DNA of 64,000 bases, taken from Lachnospiraceae bacterium. GTDB taxonomy: Bacteria; Bacillota; Clostridia; Lachnospirales; Lachnospiraceae. The stretch covers positions 1-64,000 of the forward strand of contig CAJTCL010000016.1 in the NCBI GenBank assembly GCA_910575005.1, given 5' to 3'. Shown one piece after another: positions 1 through 8,602 of the stretch. The translations under genes were made by a program, and so were the position numbers. Position 1 is the stretch's first letter. Each line of letters starts with the position of its first letter. The notes below the pieces were generated by a model that had not been told where the DNA came from, made no database searches, and saw only the letters and a list, made by a program, of their open reading frames with translations.

Positions 1-1737
1 AAATCCGCTTACGCAAAGACAAAGGACAAGGCGGAGCAGGGATATTATGCGGAGGAAAATTCCCCCACGGAATATGCCGCCGACAAGGTTTCCCATGCTT
101 CGGGGCGTATTAAGGACGAGGGCATCCACCAATTTAATAAGCAGGGGCAGAAAAACGCCCAGATTACAAGGGAGAATATCGGTAAGGCAAAGGATAAAAT
201 CGCCGATTTTAAGGCAAAGCGGGCGAAGAAAGCCGCAGAGCAGAAAACAATGCGGAATAAGGCAGAACAAAACGCCATGCGTACAATGGGACAGGACGGC
301 TTGCAGGAAATACAAGGGACTGCAAGCCGTCCCGCTGTTTCCGCTGCTCCTGTCAAGACCGAAACGCCCCAGACGGCGGCAAACTCGCTGATAAAGACCA
401 GACAGCAGGGAAAGCGGACGATAAAGACAACCGCCAGAAATGCGGAAAAAACCGTCAAGACCACAGCAAAAGGCACAGTCAAGGCGACGGAAAAAGGCGT
501 GAAAACCGCAAAGGCGACATCCAAGACAGCGATTAAGACCACCGAGCAGACCGCAAAGGCGGCACAGAAAACGGCGAAAGCATCTGCCAAAGCCGCCCAG
601 AAAGCGGCGCAGACGGCAAAAGTCACCGCAAAAGCGACAGCCGAAGCGACGAAAGCCACGGTCAAGGCGACCATTGCGGCGGTCAGGGCGATTATCGCAG
701 GGACTAAGGCGTTAATTTCTGCCCTTATCGCAGGCGGCTGGATTGCCATTGTGATAATTCTTATCGTCGTCCTGCTTGGGTGTGCCGTGTCCCTGTTCGG
801 GGGCGGCAGCGACAGCACATCCTATACCCCTGTCAGTGCGGAGGTCGAAGCCTACACGCCGCTGATACAGAAGTATGCAAAGCAGTACGGCATCCCCGAA
901 TATGTGGAGCTTATCAAGGCGGTAATGATGCAGGAAAGCGGTGGACGTGGACTTGACCCGATGCAGGCGGCGGAGGGGAGCTTCAACAAGAAATACCCCC
1001 ATGAGCCGAACGGCATCAAAGACCCCGAATATTCCATCGAGTGCGGCGTGCAGGGATTAAAGGCGGCTCTCATTTCAGCCGAGGTGGAGAACCCGATTGA
1101 CATGGAGCGCATCAAGCTCGCCTTGCAGGGCTACAACTTCGGCAACGGGTATATCTCATGGGCAAAGACCAACTACGGCGGCTATTCCTATGCAAATGCG
1201 GTGGAGTTTTCCGCTATGCAGGCACAGCGGCTCGGTTGGGAGAAATACGGCGACACGCAGTACCCCGCCCATGTGCTGCGCTACTACCCATACGGGCGGG
1301 CGTTTACAAGCGGAGGAAACCAAGCCATTGTGGAGGTTGCTTTGACACAGCTCGGCAACGAGGGCGGGCAGCCCTATTGGAGCTGGTACGGCTTTGGCGG
1401 GCGTGTGGAATGGTGCGCCTGCTTCGCATCGTGGTGTGCCGACCAGTGCGGCTATCTGGAAAGCGGCATTATCCCGAAATTCTCCCTCTGCTCGGACGGC
1501 GTGAACTGGTTCAAGGGCAAAGGGCAATGGCAGGATAAGAACTATGAGCCGCAGGCAGGCGACCTCATTTTCTTTGATTGGGGGAGCAACGGCTCAATCG
1601 ACCATGTGGGAATCGTGGAAAAATGCGAGAATGGGACGGTCTACACCGTGGAGGGCAACTCTGGGGACGCCTGCAAACAGCGGAGCTATCCAGTCGGGAG
1701 CGGTTCAATATACGGCTACGGATGTCCAAACTATTAG
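1..1737 (+). CDS. Conjugative-element cell-wall hydrolase (lysozyme-like + CHAP), 5' truncated
   Basis: This is a membrane-anchored peptidoglycan hydrolase of the ICE conjugation apparatus, expected to open the wall for the mating channel. The frame is open from base 1, so the N-terminus lies outside the window. A long Lys/Ala/Thr-rich segment (about 400-690) is followed by one membrane helix (about 735-800). A lysozyme/Slt-type domain comes next, with the likely catalytic Glu in MMQESGG. A C-terminal CHAP/NlpC-P60-type domain has Cys in VEWCACFASWC, His in IDHVGIV and Asn in VEGNSGD. The layout matches the bifunctional hydrolases of Tn916/CTn-type elements (family knowledge). The Lys/Ala/Thr tract is low-complexity and gives a spurious hydrophobic antisense frame. 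Confidence 0.88.
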   Translation, partial: KSAYAKTKDKAEQGYYAEENSPTEYAADKVSHASGRIKDEGIHQFNKQGQKNAQITRENIGKAKDKIADFKAKRAKKAAEQKTMRNKAEQNAMRTMGQDGLQEIQGTASRPAVSAAPVKTETPQTAANSLIKTRQQGKRTIKTTARNAEKTVKTTAKGTVKATEKGVKTAKATSKTAIKTTEQTAKAAQKTAKASAKAAQKAAQTAKVTAKATAEATKATVKATIAAVRAIIAGTKALISALIAGGWIAIVIILIVVLLGCAVSLFGGGSDSTSYTPVSAEVEAYTPLIQKYAKQYGIPEYVELIKAVMMQESGGRGLDPMQAAEGSFNKKYPHEPNGIKDPEYSIECGVQGLKAALISAEVENPIDMERIKLALQGYNFGNGYISWAKTNYGGYSYANAVEFSAMQAQRLGWEKYGDTQYPAHVLRYYPYGRAFTSGGNQAIVEVALTQLGNEGGQPYWSWYGFGGRVEWCACFASWCADQCGYLESGIIPKFSLCSDGVNWFKGKGQWQDKNYEPQAGDLIFFDWGSNGSIDHVGIVEKCENGTVYTVEGNSGDACKQRSYPVGSGSIYGYGCPNY

Positions 1738-1764
1738 TTGAACAAGGTAAAAGGAAACCAGAGG

Positions 1765-2121
1765 TCAATCCTCTGGCTGCTCTTTTGCCTTACATATCCC
1801 CTGCGCCGTCCCTGCTATAATAGTCAATTCCGCATCATCAAAAGTATCAAGAAGCACATCTAAACGCCGACGTAAAGTTGTTTTCTTTATCGGACTGTCT
1901 GGGTGTATGTACTGGTCTACGGATATGTGGAACATTGTCACAAGCTGAATAAACAGCCGAAAGCTCGGATACTGCCCCTCTTTCTCCACAGATTGCAAAT
2001 GCCTTGCCGAAATGCCAAGCTCCTCGGCTAATTCCTCTCTTGTAATTCGCTGCTTCTCACGGGCTTTTTGGATAGCCTGCCCCAATTCCATAAAGTCAAG
2101 GTTTCCTACGGCTTCGTTCAT
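1765..2121 (-). CDS. XRE-family helix-turn-helix regulator
   Basis: A 118-residue DNA-binding protein. Residues about 12-66 form a Cro/CI-type HTH (IRxLREKQ-like first helix, then REELAEELGISARHLQSVEK), and a short C-terminal helical tail follows. It is convergent with the hydrolase gene and divergent from the small HTH/two-component operon, so it may control either the ICE or the cargo operon. An AGGTGGTG ribosome binding site precedes the ATG on the minus strand. The target is not visible from sequence. Confidence 0.85.
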   Translation of the reverse strand: MNEAVGNLDFMELGQAIQKAREKQRITREELAEELGISARHLQSVEKEGQYPSFRLFIQLVTMFHISVDQYIHPDSPIKKTTLRRRLDVLLDTFDDAELTIIAGTAQGICKAKEQPED

Positions 2122-2272
2122 TTTTTCACCACCTGTTCATTAATTTTTCCCTTATATTTTACAGAAGTGAAAGTTCTGCTTAAACGATGTGAAATTTCCA
2201 TACATAAGAAACTGTACTTCTTATTTTAGGAAAAATTATCTCTTGCTTTTCTCAATAACACTTTTTCTATAA

Positions 2273-2301
2273 TTGTATTATTCGTTTTGACGCATTATAA
2301 T
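2273..2301 (+). promoter_or_regulatory. Sigma-A-type promoter of the two-component operon
   Basis: A TTGTAT -35 and a perfect TATAAT -10 are separated by 17 bp. The -10 ends 25 bp before the start of the small HTH gene and lies in the divergent region opposite the XRE gene. Confidence 0.6.
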
Positions 2302-2326
2302 ATCAGTTATGAAGGAGGTTATTTCA

Positions 2327-2524
2327 ATGTTTGATTACATGAATGTAAAAGAAGCGGCTGAAAAATGGGGATTGTCCGAACGGAGGATACAGGTATTATG
2401 CGCTACAAACCGAATCCCCGATGTAATGCGAATCAGCAATGTGTGGCTGATTCCAAAGACTGCATCAAAGCCTATAGACGGGCGTTTTAAAAAAAGAGAT
2501 AAGGAGGAATCAGACAATGAGTAA
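2327..2524 (+). CDS. Small helix-turn-helix (excisionase/MerR-like) protein
   Basis: A 65-residue protein with a winged-HTH of the kind found in excisionases and small MerR-like regulators (YMNVKEAAEKWGLSERRIQVLC, then a basic tail). I chose the ATG with AAGGAGG eight bases upstream rather than the in-frame ATG six codons earlier, which has no ribosome binding site. It overlaps the response-regulator start by 8 nt, so the two are probably translationally coupled. Its role may be regulation of the cargo operon; this is inference. Confidence 0.75.
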   Translation: MFDYMNVKEAAEKWGLSERRIQVLCATNRIPDVMRISNVWLIPKTASKPIDGRFKKRDKEESDNE

Positions 2525-3206
2525 GATTTTATTGGTTGAAGATGATATGGAAATCAGTACCATGCTAAAGAATTTTTTGCACACAGAAAAATTTGAGGTA
2601 ATTACAGCGTATGATGGCAAAAATGCCCTCGACAGGTTCTTTTCGGATAGTTTCAGTCTGGTTTTGCTTGATTTGATGATTCCTCAAATAAGCGGAATTG
2701 AAGTCATGGAAAAAATCAGAGAAAACAGCACTGTCCCGATTATTATTATATCGGCAAAAGATACCGATTCTGATAAAACGCTTGGTTTAGGTTTGGGAGC
2801 AGATGATTATATAACGAAACCGTTTTCTGTCACAGAAGTATTGGCAAGGATAAAAGCAAATATCCGAAGAACTACACAGTATGCTGCAAGTGCAACAGAA
2901 CAGCAGCCAATACTTCAAACGGGAAACCTTGTCATGCATCTGAATGAGTATTCTGTAACAAAAAACGGCTGTAAAATAGAGCTTACATCAAAAGAATTTG
3001 AAATTTTAAAGCTGTTATTGCAGAATCCAAAGAAAGTATATACGAAAGAACAGATTTACTCCCTTGTCTGGAATGATACCTATTATGGTGATGAAAATGC
3101 CGTCAATGTCCATATCAGCAGATTGAGGAATAAAATAGAGGATAATCCCCGTGAACCGCAGTATGTGATTACGGTATGGGGAATCGGATACAAATTGGGG
3201 GAGTGA
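2517..3206 (+). CDS. OmpR/VanR-type response regulator
   Basis: A 229-residue two-component response regulator. The receiver domain (1-115) has the acidic pair (VEDD), the phospho-acceptor Asp in LLDLMIP and Lys in ITKPFS. The C-terminal winged-helix domain (about 130-229) carries the typical EFEILKLLLQNP and NAVNVHISRLRNKIE motifs. It is the first partner of a histidine kinase that starts 4 nt downstream. An ABC transporter and lipoprotein follow, an arrangement typical of cell-envelope stress or peptide-antibiotic detoxification modules (established for VanRS/BceRS-like systems). The ABC gene has a good TATAAT at 4207-4212 but no clear -35, which fits activation by this regulator. Confidence 0.93.
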   Translation: MSKILLVEDDMEISTMLKNFLHTEKFEVITAYDGKNALDRFFSDSFSLVLLDLMIPQISGIEVMEKIRENSTVPIIIISAKDTDSDKTLGLGLGADDYITKPFSVTEVLARIKANIRRTTQYAASATEQQPILQTGNLVMHLNEYSVTKNGCKIELTSKEFEILKLLLQNPKKVYTKEQIYSLVWNDTYYGDENAVNVHISRLRNKIEDNPREPQYVITVWGIGYKLGE

Positions 3207-3210
3207 AAGG

Positions 3211-4149
3211 ATGAGCGATAAAACAATCATATTCTTTTTGGCAGTTGTTGTCTGCTTATTATTCCTTGTGGTTTTATACCAGCGTTTTATTTTTGGCAGG
3301 GGAATACAGGCAAAGATAAAACGGATGAATAAAAAGTTGGAGGAAATTTTAGAAACTGGTAGCGACGAGAAAGTAATGGTATTTACGGACAACCCTGTTT
3401 TGATGGAATTAGGGGGACAAATCAACCGCCTGCTGATAGACCGACAGAAAATAAGGGCAGATTTTAAAAGGGAAGAAATTTCTTCTAAAAAGATGCTGGC
3501 GAATATCTCCCATGACATAAAAACACCGCTAACGGTCATATTGGGTTATCTGGAAATTATGAGCTTGAACCATGCAGATAATGAGATGTTGAAAAAAGTA
3601 GAAACAAAAGCGAATCAAGTTATGAACCTTATCAATCAGTTTTTTACATTGGCAAAACTGGAATCTGGCGATACAAATATAAATCTTGGCAAAGTCAATA
3701 TCAACGAGATATGCAGAGAGAATGTTTTGGAGTTTTACGATATTTTATTGCAGAAAGATTTTGATGTTGATTTGTTTATTCCAGAAACAGCTATTTTTGT
3801 GCAGGGGGAGAAAGAAGCCCTGCAAAGAATTTTATACAATTTATTGTCAAATGTAATACGCTACGGCTCCGACGGCAAATATTTAGGAGTTTTTTTGCGT
3901 CAAGACAAGGGTAATGTATATATTGATGTGGTTGATAAAGGGAAAGGGATTGAACAGGAATTTGCATCGAATGTGTTTGACAGGCTTTATACAATGGAAG
4001 ATTCCAGAAACAGGGAAATACAAGGGAACGGATTAGGTTTAACGATTGCTAAGAACCTTGCAAAGCAGTTAGAGGGCGATATATTTTTAAACAGCATACC
4101 GAATGTCAAAACAACTTTTACAGTAAGCCTCAAAAAAATAACTTATTAA
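3211..4149 (+). CDS. Sensor histidine kinase, minimal sensor domain
   Basis: A 312-residue kinase paired with the preceding regulator. It has one N-terminal membrane helix (about residues 5-27) and essentially no extracytoplasmic loop. A HisKA domain follows with the phospho-acceptor His in NISHDIKTPLTVILGY. The HATPase domain has an N box (LLSNVIRYG), a G1 box (DKGKGI) and a G2 box (GNGLGLTIAK). With no sensor domain, it probably reads the state of the membrane or of the partner transporter, as in intramembrane-sensing kinases; this is inference. Confidence 0.92.
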   Translation: MSDKTIIFFLAVVVCLLFLVVLYQRFIFGRGIQAKIKRMNKKLEEILETGSDEKVMVFTDNPVLMELGGQINRLLIDRQKIRADFKREEISSKKMLANISHDIKTPLTVILGYLEIMSLNHADNEMLKKVETKANQVMNLINQFFTLAKLESGDTNINLGKVNINEICRENVLEFYDILLQKDFDVDLFIPETAIFVQGEKEALQRILYNLLSNVIRYGSDGKYLGVFLRQDKGNVYIDVVDKGKGIEQEFASNVFDRLYTMEDSRNREIQGNGLGLTIAKNLAKQLEGDIFLNSIPNVKTTFTVSLKKITY

Positions 4150-4222
4150 ATTCCCTGCGAAAGAAATTCGTAAGAATTAGTCAAGAGTTTTGAAAATCTA
4201 TATCGCTATAATGATATTCATA

Positions 4223-4326
4223 AAACACCTTTGGGCGTATTGCTATGTCCGAAAAAGGCGTTACTAAGGAAACACCCTACGGGTATCCCTCTATGCCAAA
4301 AAGCTGGCAACATTAAGGAAAGGAGG
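4223..4326 (+). promoter_or_regulatory. Tandem two-unit leader RNA before the ABC transporter (ICE leader copies A1/A2)
   Basis: Two consecutive units of a motif found elsewhere in this ICE: A1 (AAAACACC-TTTGGG...CTATGTCCGAAAAAGG) and A2 (GGAAACACC-CTACGGGT...CTCTATGCCA). A2 ends in the hairpin TGCCA-aaaagc-TGGCA, just upstream of the AAGGAGG of the ABC gene. The ATG of A1 is in frame with the ATG of A2. Together they encode a short peptide ending MPKSWQH and a TAA stop at about 4312-4314. This looks like an attenuation-type leader peptide. The function is inferred; the repetition is directly visible. Confidence 0.6.
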
Positions 4327-4332
4327 CAAAAA

Positions 4333-5256
4333 ATGTCTTATATTTTGCAAACAAGCCATCTAAGCAAAACGATAGATGGGAAACAGTTAGTTACAGATGT
4401 GAATATCCATGTAAAGAAAGGTGAGGTATATGGATTTTTAGGACCGAACGGGGCAGGAAAAACCACGGTGATGAAGATGCTTACAAATCTATGGAAACCG
4501 ACAAGCGGCACGGTTGCGCTGTTCGGGAAAGCATTGGAAAAAAACTCTTACGAGGTGCTGAAGCGTATGGGAAGCATCATTGAATTTCCTACATTTTATG
4601 ACCATATGAGCGGAAAGGACAACTTACAGCTTCATTGTGAGTATATGGGATATTATAACAAAGGCAGCGTGGAGGAAGCACTCGGGATGCTTGGGCTTTC
4701 GGATGCGGCGGATAAGCCTGCGGGCAGCTATTCTTTAGGAATGAAGCAGCGTCTGGGGATTGCCCGTGCCATATTGTGCAAGCCAGAGTTAGTTATCCTT
4801 GACGAGCCGACAAATGGTTTAGACCCCGCAGGAATGAAGCAAATCAGAGATTTGTTTCGGATGCTATGTACCGAGTATGGAATGACGTTTATGATATCCA
4901 GTCATCTTCTCCCAGAAATAGAAAGTATTGCCGATACGGTTGGCGTTATCCATCATGGAAAGATGATGAAAGAAATATCCATGAAAGAAATTGCGGAAAC
5001 AAATACGGCGTATATCGAGCTTGCCGTAGAGGATACAAAGAAAGCGGCGTATGTTTTAGCTGAAAAAATGCAGTTAAGTAATTTTAAAATCGTAAACGAT
5101 TCGGCGATTCGTATTTATGAGCAGGGTATCACCACACAAAAGATTTCGAGGGAATTGATGGCAAATGATGTAGAGATTGCTTCCATCAGCCAACATACCG
5201 AAACATTGGAGGACTATTTCTTAAAAATTACATCGGAGGTGGGAAAATCATGTTAA
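4333..5256 (+). CDS. ABC transporter ATP-binding protein (bacitracin/lantibiotic-type)
   Basis: A 307-residue ATPase with Walker A (GPNGAGKTT), Q loop, signature (YSLGMKQRLGIARAI), Walker B (LVILDEPTNGLDP) and H-loop (SSHLLPEIE). The family resembles BcrA/LanF-type exporters of peptide antibiotics. I took the ATG after AAGGAGG, giving MSYILQ; the frame is open upstream through the leader RNA, so longer annotations are probably wrong. Its stop overlaps the ATG of the permease. It sits directly after a two-component system, suggesting inducible antimicrobial-peptide resistance. Confidence 0.92.
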   Translation: MSYILQTSHLSKTIDGKQLVTDVNIHVKKGEVYGFLGPNGAGKTTVMKMLTNLWKPTSGTVALFGKALEKNSYEVLKRMGSIIEFPTFYDHMSGKDNLQLHCEYMGYYNKGSVEEALGMLGLSDAADKPAGSYSLGMKQRLGIARAILCKPELVILDEPTNGLDPAGMKQIRDLFRMLCTEYGMTFMISSHLLPEIESIADTVGVIHHGKMMKEISMKEIAETNTAYIELAVEDTKKAAYVLAEKMQLSNFKIVNDSAIRIYEQGITTQKISRELMANDVEIASISQHTETLEDYFLKITSEVGKSC

Positions 5257-5954
5257 AGCTTGTCAGACTTGAATGGAAAAAGAATAATATCGGGAAATAT
5301 ATCAAAGGCGTAATCATTATGGCGGCTCTGCTTGGCTTATTTGTTTTTGCGTTAGCGTTTTTGGGTATTGCCAACGACCCCGACGGAACACTGGATGCTG
5401 CGCCTGGGACAGATGTAATCTCCGCTCCCATTGAATTATTTACCAGCATGGCTTTTCTTATTTACACCAGTGTAATGTTGGCGACCTTTATTGTAAGCGC
5501 ATACAAAAACAAGACCATGAATCTGATGTTTTCCTACCCTATTAAGCGGCAGAAAATCTTAGCTTCCCAAATGATTGCGGTCTGGACTTTTAATTTTGCC
5601 GCACTCATTTTAACAAAACTGGCAATTTATATGTGTGTGTTCTTTGGGGCAAAATTTATGCAGTCATCCTTTGTCGTTGATTTTTCAATAGGCAGTCTGT
5701 CATTTTATATACAACTGATACTAAAATCAGTGGTAATCGTCAGCATGAGCTTTATTGCCTTGTTTGTCGGGATGGCTTTAAAATCTTCAAAGGCAACGAT
5801 TGTCACTTCATTTTTGTTGATTTTTCTCACGCAGGCGAACATTGGCGATTTCACAATGGCAGGCAACGCAGTATTTCCTATTATTTTGACGGCTATTTCT
5901 TTGCTTTTTGCCGCTTTGTCAATCATAAATGTGGAAAGCAAAGATTTAATGTAG
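5250..5954 (+). CDS. ABC-2 type permease subunit
   Basis: A 234-residue membrane protein with six predicted hydrophobic segments, beginning MLKLVRLEWKKN, as in BcrB/LanE/LanG-like permeases. It overlaps the ATPase gene by 7 nt and is followed 11 nt later by a lipoprotein gene. One permease gene only is present, so the transporter would be a homodimeric ABC-2 exporter. The substrate cannot be read from the sequence. Confidence 0.87.
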   Translation: MLKLVRLEWKKNNIGKYIKGVIIMAALLGLFVFALAFLGIANDPDGTLDAAPGTDVISAPIELFTSMAFLIYTSVMLATFIVSAYKNKTMNLMFSYPIKRQKILASQMIAVWTFNFAALILTKLAIYMCVFFGAKFMQSSFVVDFSIGSLSFYIQLILKSVVIVSMSFIALFVGMALKSSKATIVTSFLLIFLTQANIGDFTMAGNAVFPIILTAISLLFAALSIINVESKDLM

Positions 5955-5965
5955 GAGGCGGGGTT

Positions 5966-6826
5966 ATGAATGTGAAAAAAATACTGTTAGCGGGGATTTT
6001 AGTGATAGCTTTTGGCATATGCGGATGTGGAAACAAGGAAAAAATAGATTCTAACGAGGAATTTTCGGCGGAAGGCATTTCAGAAATTGTATTGGATATT
6101 TCCTCTTGGAATTTAAAAGTGATGGCTTCCAGTGATGACAAAGTACACATAGCCTGCGAAGGAAAAGTAGAAAATGACCGTGATATGCAGGTTGTGCAGA
6201 AAGATGGAAAACTAATGGTACAGCAGGATGATGATACGGACAAAAATCTGGCGGAGCAATTTTCGTTTGGTGAAGCAGGGAAGATAATACTGTATATTCC
6301 TAAAGATAATGCTGTTTCATTATCCATGAACAATGGTTCGGGAGAGATGGAGTTGGAAGCGGTCAGCATTTCCGCTTTGTCCTTGAACAACCAGTCTGGC
6401 TATGTAACGATGTCTGATTTCATAGCTGAAAGCGTAAAAATAAAATCTCTTTCAGGCGATATTAAAATAACAGATGCTTCATGTACGGATTCTAATATCA
6501 ATACAGAATCTGCATATGTTACTATGAAAAATGCAGTTATTGGAAAGGCTGCTGTTTCGACAGATTCTGGCGAAGTGAATATAAGCAACATAAACAGCTA
6601 TGATTCCCTATCTGTAGAAACGGGTTCGGGAGATATAACATTGTCCCATGAAACGATGCCAGATAATTTATCCTGCCATATATCCAGTGGTTCGGACGAT
6701 GTAACCGTACAGCTTAAGAATGCGGAATTCAGTACCGATACAGACGGATGTAAGGATGGGAGCATCGGAAAGGGCGAAAACAGTTTATCTATCATGAGCA
6801 ACAGCGGAACAGTAATTGTAAAATAG
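5966..6826 (+). CDS. DUF4097-type surface lipoprotein
   Basis: A 286-residue exported lipoprotein. The signal peptide ends at a lipobox-like ICGC (lipidated Cys at about residue 21). The mature part is rich in Ser, Asp and short beta repeats (SGSGDITLS, SGEVNIS, SGYVTMS), typical of the right-handed beta-helix DUF4097/DUF4098 fold. It is the last envelope gene of the two-component/ABC cluster and may bind or sense the peptide ligand at the surface; that role is inference. Confidence 0.82.
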   Translation: MNVKKILLAGILVIAFGICGCGNKEKIDSNEEFSAEGISEIVLDISSWNLKVMASSDDKVHIACEGKVENDRDMQVVQKDGKLMVQQDDDTDKNLAEQFSFGEAGKIILYIPKDNAVSLSMNNGSGEMELEAVSISALSLNNQSGYVTMSDFIAESVKIKSLSGDIKITDASCTDSNINTESAYVTMKNAVIGKAAVSTDSGEVNISNINSYDSLSVETGSGDITLSHETMPDNLSCHISSGSDDVTVQLKNAEFSTDTDGCKDGSIGKGENSLSIMSNSGTVIVK

Positions 6827-6850
6827 TTTTGTTTTGGAGTGTAGAAAGAT

Positions 6851-7039
6851 ATGGAACGGTATCATTGGATATATTGCCCTGTATGCGAAAATAAGACACG
6901 CATGAAAATAAGGGAAGATACAGAAATAAGGAACTTCCCTCTGTATTGCCCGAAATGCAGGCAAGAAAGTTTAATCAATGTAAAATCATTAAAAGTAGTT
7001 GTTATGAAAGAGCCAGACGCACAGACGCAGAGCCGATGA
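6851..7039 (+). CDS. Cysteine-rich KTR protein, copy 1
   Basis: A 62-residue zinc-ribbon-like protein with two CxxC pairs (YCPVCENKTRMK and YCPKCRQES) around the KTR motif that names the family. Such proteins are common cargo-end genes in Firmicute ICEs; their function is unknown. It is about 60 percent identical by eye to the second copy at 11579. Its last codons and stop lie inside the left arm of the following terminator hairpin. Confidence 0.85.
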   Translation: MERYHWIYCPVCENKTRMKIREDTEIRNFPLYCPKCRQESLINVKSLKVVVMKEPDAQTQSR

Positions 7040-7075
7040 ATTTGTGGAAAACCTCACAGCTCATCGGCTCTATTT
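7030..7075. terminator. Hairpin terminator between the KTR gene and the MATE gene
   Basis: The arms GAGCCGATGA (7030-7039) and TCATCGGCTC (7061-7070) form a 10-bp perfect stem. It includes the TGA stop of the KTR gene and probably ends transcription from both convergent sides. A similar stem ends the second KTR copy. Confidence 0.75.
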
Positions 7076-7093
7076 GTCAGAAAGAATAAATAT

Positions 7094-8479
7094 TTAGTCG
7101 TTGTCTTTCGTGCTTATTGCGGTAGTTTGTTTCTGCATATCATTCAGCTTTTTGTGGAGCGGTATCGCCATGAATACCGTTATGACTGCGGAAAGCACAT
7201 CGGCAATCGGCTGGGCGTACATAATTCCATTTAGCCCCCAGACAATCGGAAGAAGCAGGATAACGGGGATAAAGCAAATCCCCTGCCTGCAAGCTCCGAG
7301 GATAAAACCCTCTCTGCCTTTTCCCAAAGCAAGGAACAGGGAAGAATACACCGTATAAAATCCAAAGAGCATAATGGAAATGCCGTTTGCCCTCAAAGAC
7401 GCTGCTCCGATGCGAATCATCTCGGCGTCGCCCTTTGTGAATTGGGAAACAATAGACGTAGGGAACAGAACCAGTATCACACCGAAAATTACACAGAAAG
7501 CCGTAGACCATAGGATGGAAGTCTTGATTGCTTCACGCAGACGGTCAAACTTCTTCGCCCCGTAACTGTACCCTGCAATGGGCTGAAAGCCTTTGATGAA
7601 CCCGAATACGGACAAGCTGCCCATTGAAATAAGGCGGGTAACAACGCCCATGCCTGCAATGGCAGAGTCCCCGTAATCGCCAGCGGCATTGTTGATTAAG
7701 GAAATGGACACACTCGTTAAAATCTGGAATACCAATGTCGGGATGCCGATTTTGAAAATTTCAGACATGGTTTCTTTTGCGTATGTGCAGTCCTTAACCC
7801 GAAAATGGAATACGCTCTTTTTCCGAAAAATATAGGTCAGATATACGCAGGTTGAAACGATTTGTGAGATTGCGGTCGCTATCGCCGCTCCTGCCACGCC
7901 TAAATCAAACACATAAATAAACAGCGGGTCTAGGGCGATATTGAGTACCGCTCCCGTCAGCAAGGCACACATGGTTGTTTTAGCTGCTCCTTCGCTAGTC
8001 ACAATGTTATTCATCGTGACATTGAACACATTGAAGATGCAGGAAACAATGTAAATTCCTGCGTATGTGGCGGCATAAGGCAGGATGCTGTCGGTTGCCC
8101 CCAAGAGCTTCAGTATGGGATGCAGGAACACCATAGAAATGAGAATGATGACCGCCCCTACGGATACGCTGCTGTATAAAGCGGTACTTGCCACTTTATC
8201 TGCATTTTCCTTATCCCCACGACCTAACAATCGGGAAATGTAAGAAGCCGCACCGTTTCCGAACAGCAGACCAAGACCGACAACAACCTGTCCGAGCGGA
8301 TAGACCACGGAGATTGCCCCCATCTGGCTCTCCCCTAGCCCGCCGACAAAATAAGCGTCAACAAGGTTGTAGAAAGCATTTACCAACATGCCAATCATTG
8401 TTGGGATGCCCATTGCTAAAAGTGCTTTTGGTATGGATGTGCTGCCGAGCAGCTCCATCTTTTTACTTTGACTGTTCAT
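7094..8479 (-). CDS. MATE-family multidrug efflux pump (1)
   Basis: A 461-residue inner-membrane Na+/H+-coupled drug antiporter of the DinF/NorM class. It has about 12 membrane helices, and the N-terminus LGSTSIPKALLAMGIPTMIGMLVNAFYNLVDAYFVG matches the family. AAAGGAG precedes the ATG. It is divergent from a PadR regulator, with palindromes over both promoters, so PadR-controlled efflux is the likely logic. The drug spectrum is unknown. Confidence 0.93.
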   Translation of the reverse strand: MNSQSKKMELLGSTSIPKALLAMGIPTMIGMLVNAFYNLVDAYFVGGLGESQMGAISVVYPLGQVVVGLGLLFGNGAASYISRLLGRGDKENADKVASTALYSSVSVGAVIILISMVFLHPILKLLGATDSILPYAATYAGIYIVSCIFNVFNVTMNNIVTSEGAAKTTMCALLTGAVLNIALDPLFIYVFDLGVAGAAIATAISQIVSTCVYLTYIFRKKSVFHFRVKDCTYAKETMSEIFKIGIPTLVFQILTSVSISLINNAAGDYGDSAIAGMGVVTRLISMGSLSVFGFIKGFQPIAGYSYGAKKFDRLREAIKTSILWSTAFCVIFGVILVLFPTSIVSQFTKGDAEMIRIGAASLRANGISIMLFGFYTVYSSLFLALGKGREGFILGACRQGICFIPVILLLPIVWGLNGIMYAQPIADVLSAVITVFMAIPLHKKLNDMQKQTTAISTKDND

Positions 8480-8495
8480 TTTGAACTCCTTTCTC

Positions 8496-8581
8496 TTGAC
8501 AAATAGTGCTATTTATACTACTATAAAATATAGTAGTTGTGTTGCGGGAATTATAATACTATAATTTATAGTAGTTGTCAA
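8496..8581. promoter_or_regulatory. Divergent promoters with two PadR-type palindromic operators
   Basis: Plus-strand promoter: TTGACA (8496-8501), 17 bp, TACTAT (8519-8524). Minus-strand promoter: TTGACA (complement of 8576-8581), 17 bp, TATTAT (complement of 8553-8558). Palindrome 1 is ACTACTATA-aaa-TATAGTAGT (8517-8537) and covers the padR -10. Palindrome 2 is ACTATA-att-TATAGT (8558-8572) and sits between the -35 and -10 of the MATE promoter. Each promoter thus has its own copy of the same half-site. PadR binding is inferred from position and symmetry. Confidence 0.75.
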
Positions 8582-8602
8582 TAGAAAAAGGAGGAATTTT
8601 AA

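Noticed and set aside
45-818. Long hydrophobic minus-strand frame
   Set aside because: It is the antisense of the Lys/Ala/Thr-rich linker of the conjugation hydrolase; it lacks a supported start and family.
4231-4332. N-terminal extension of the ABC ATPase
   Set aside because: This stretch is the tandem leader RNA; the AAGGAGG before 4333 sets the start.
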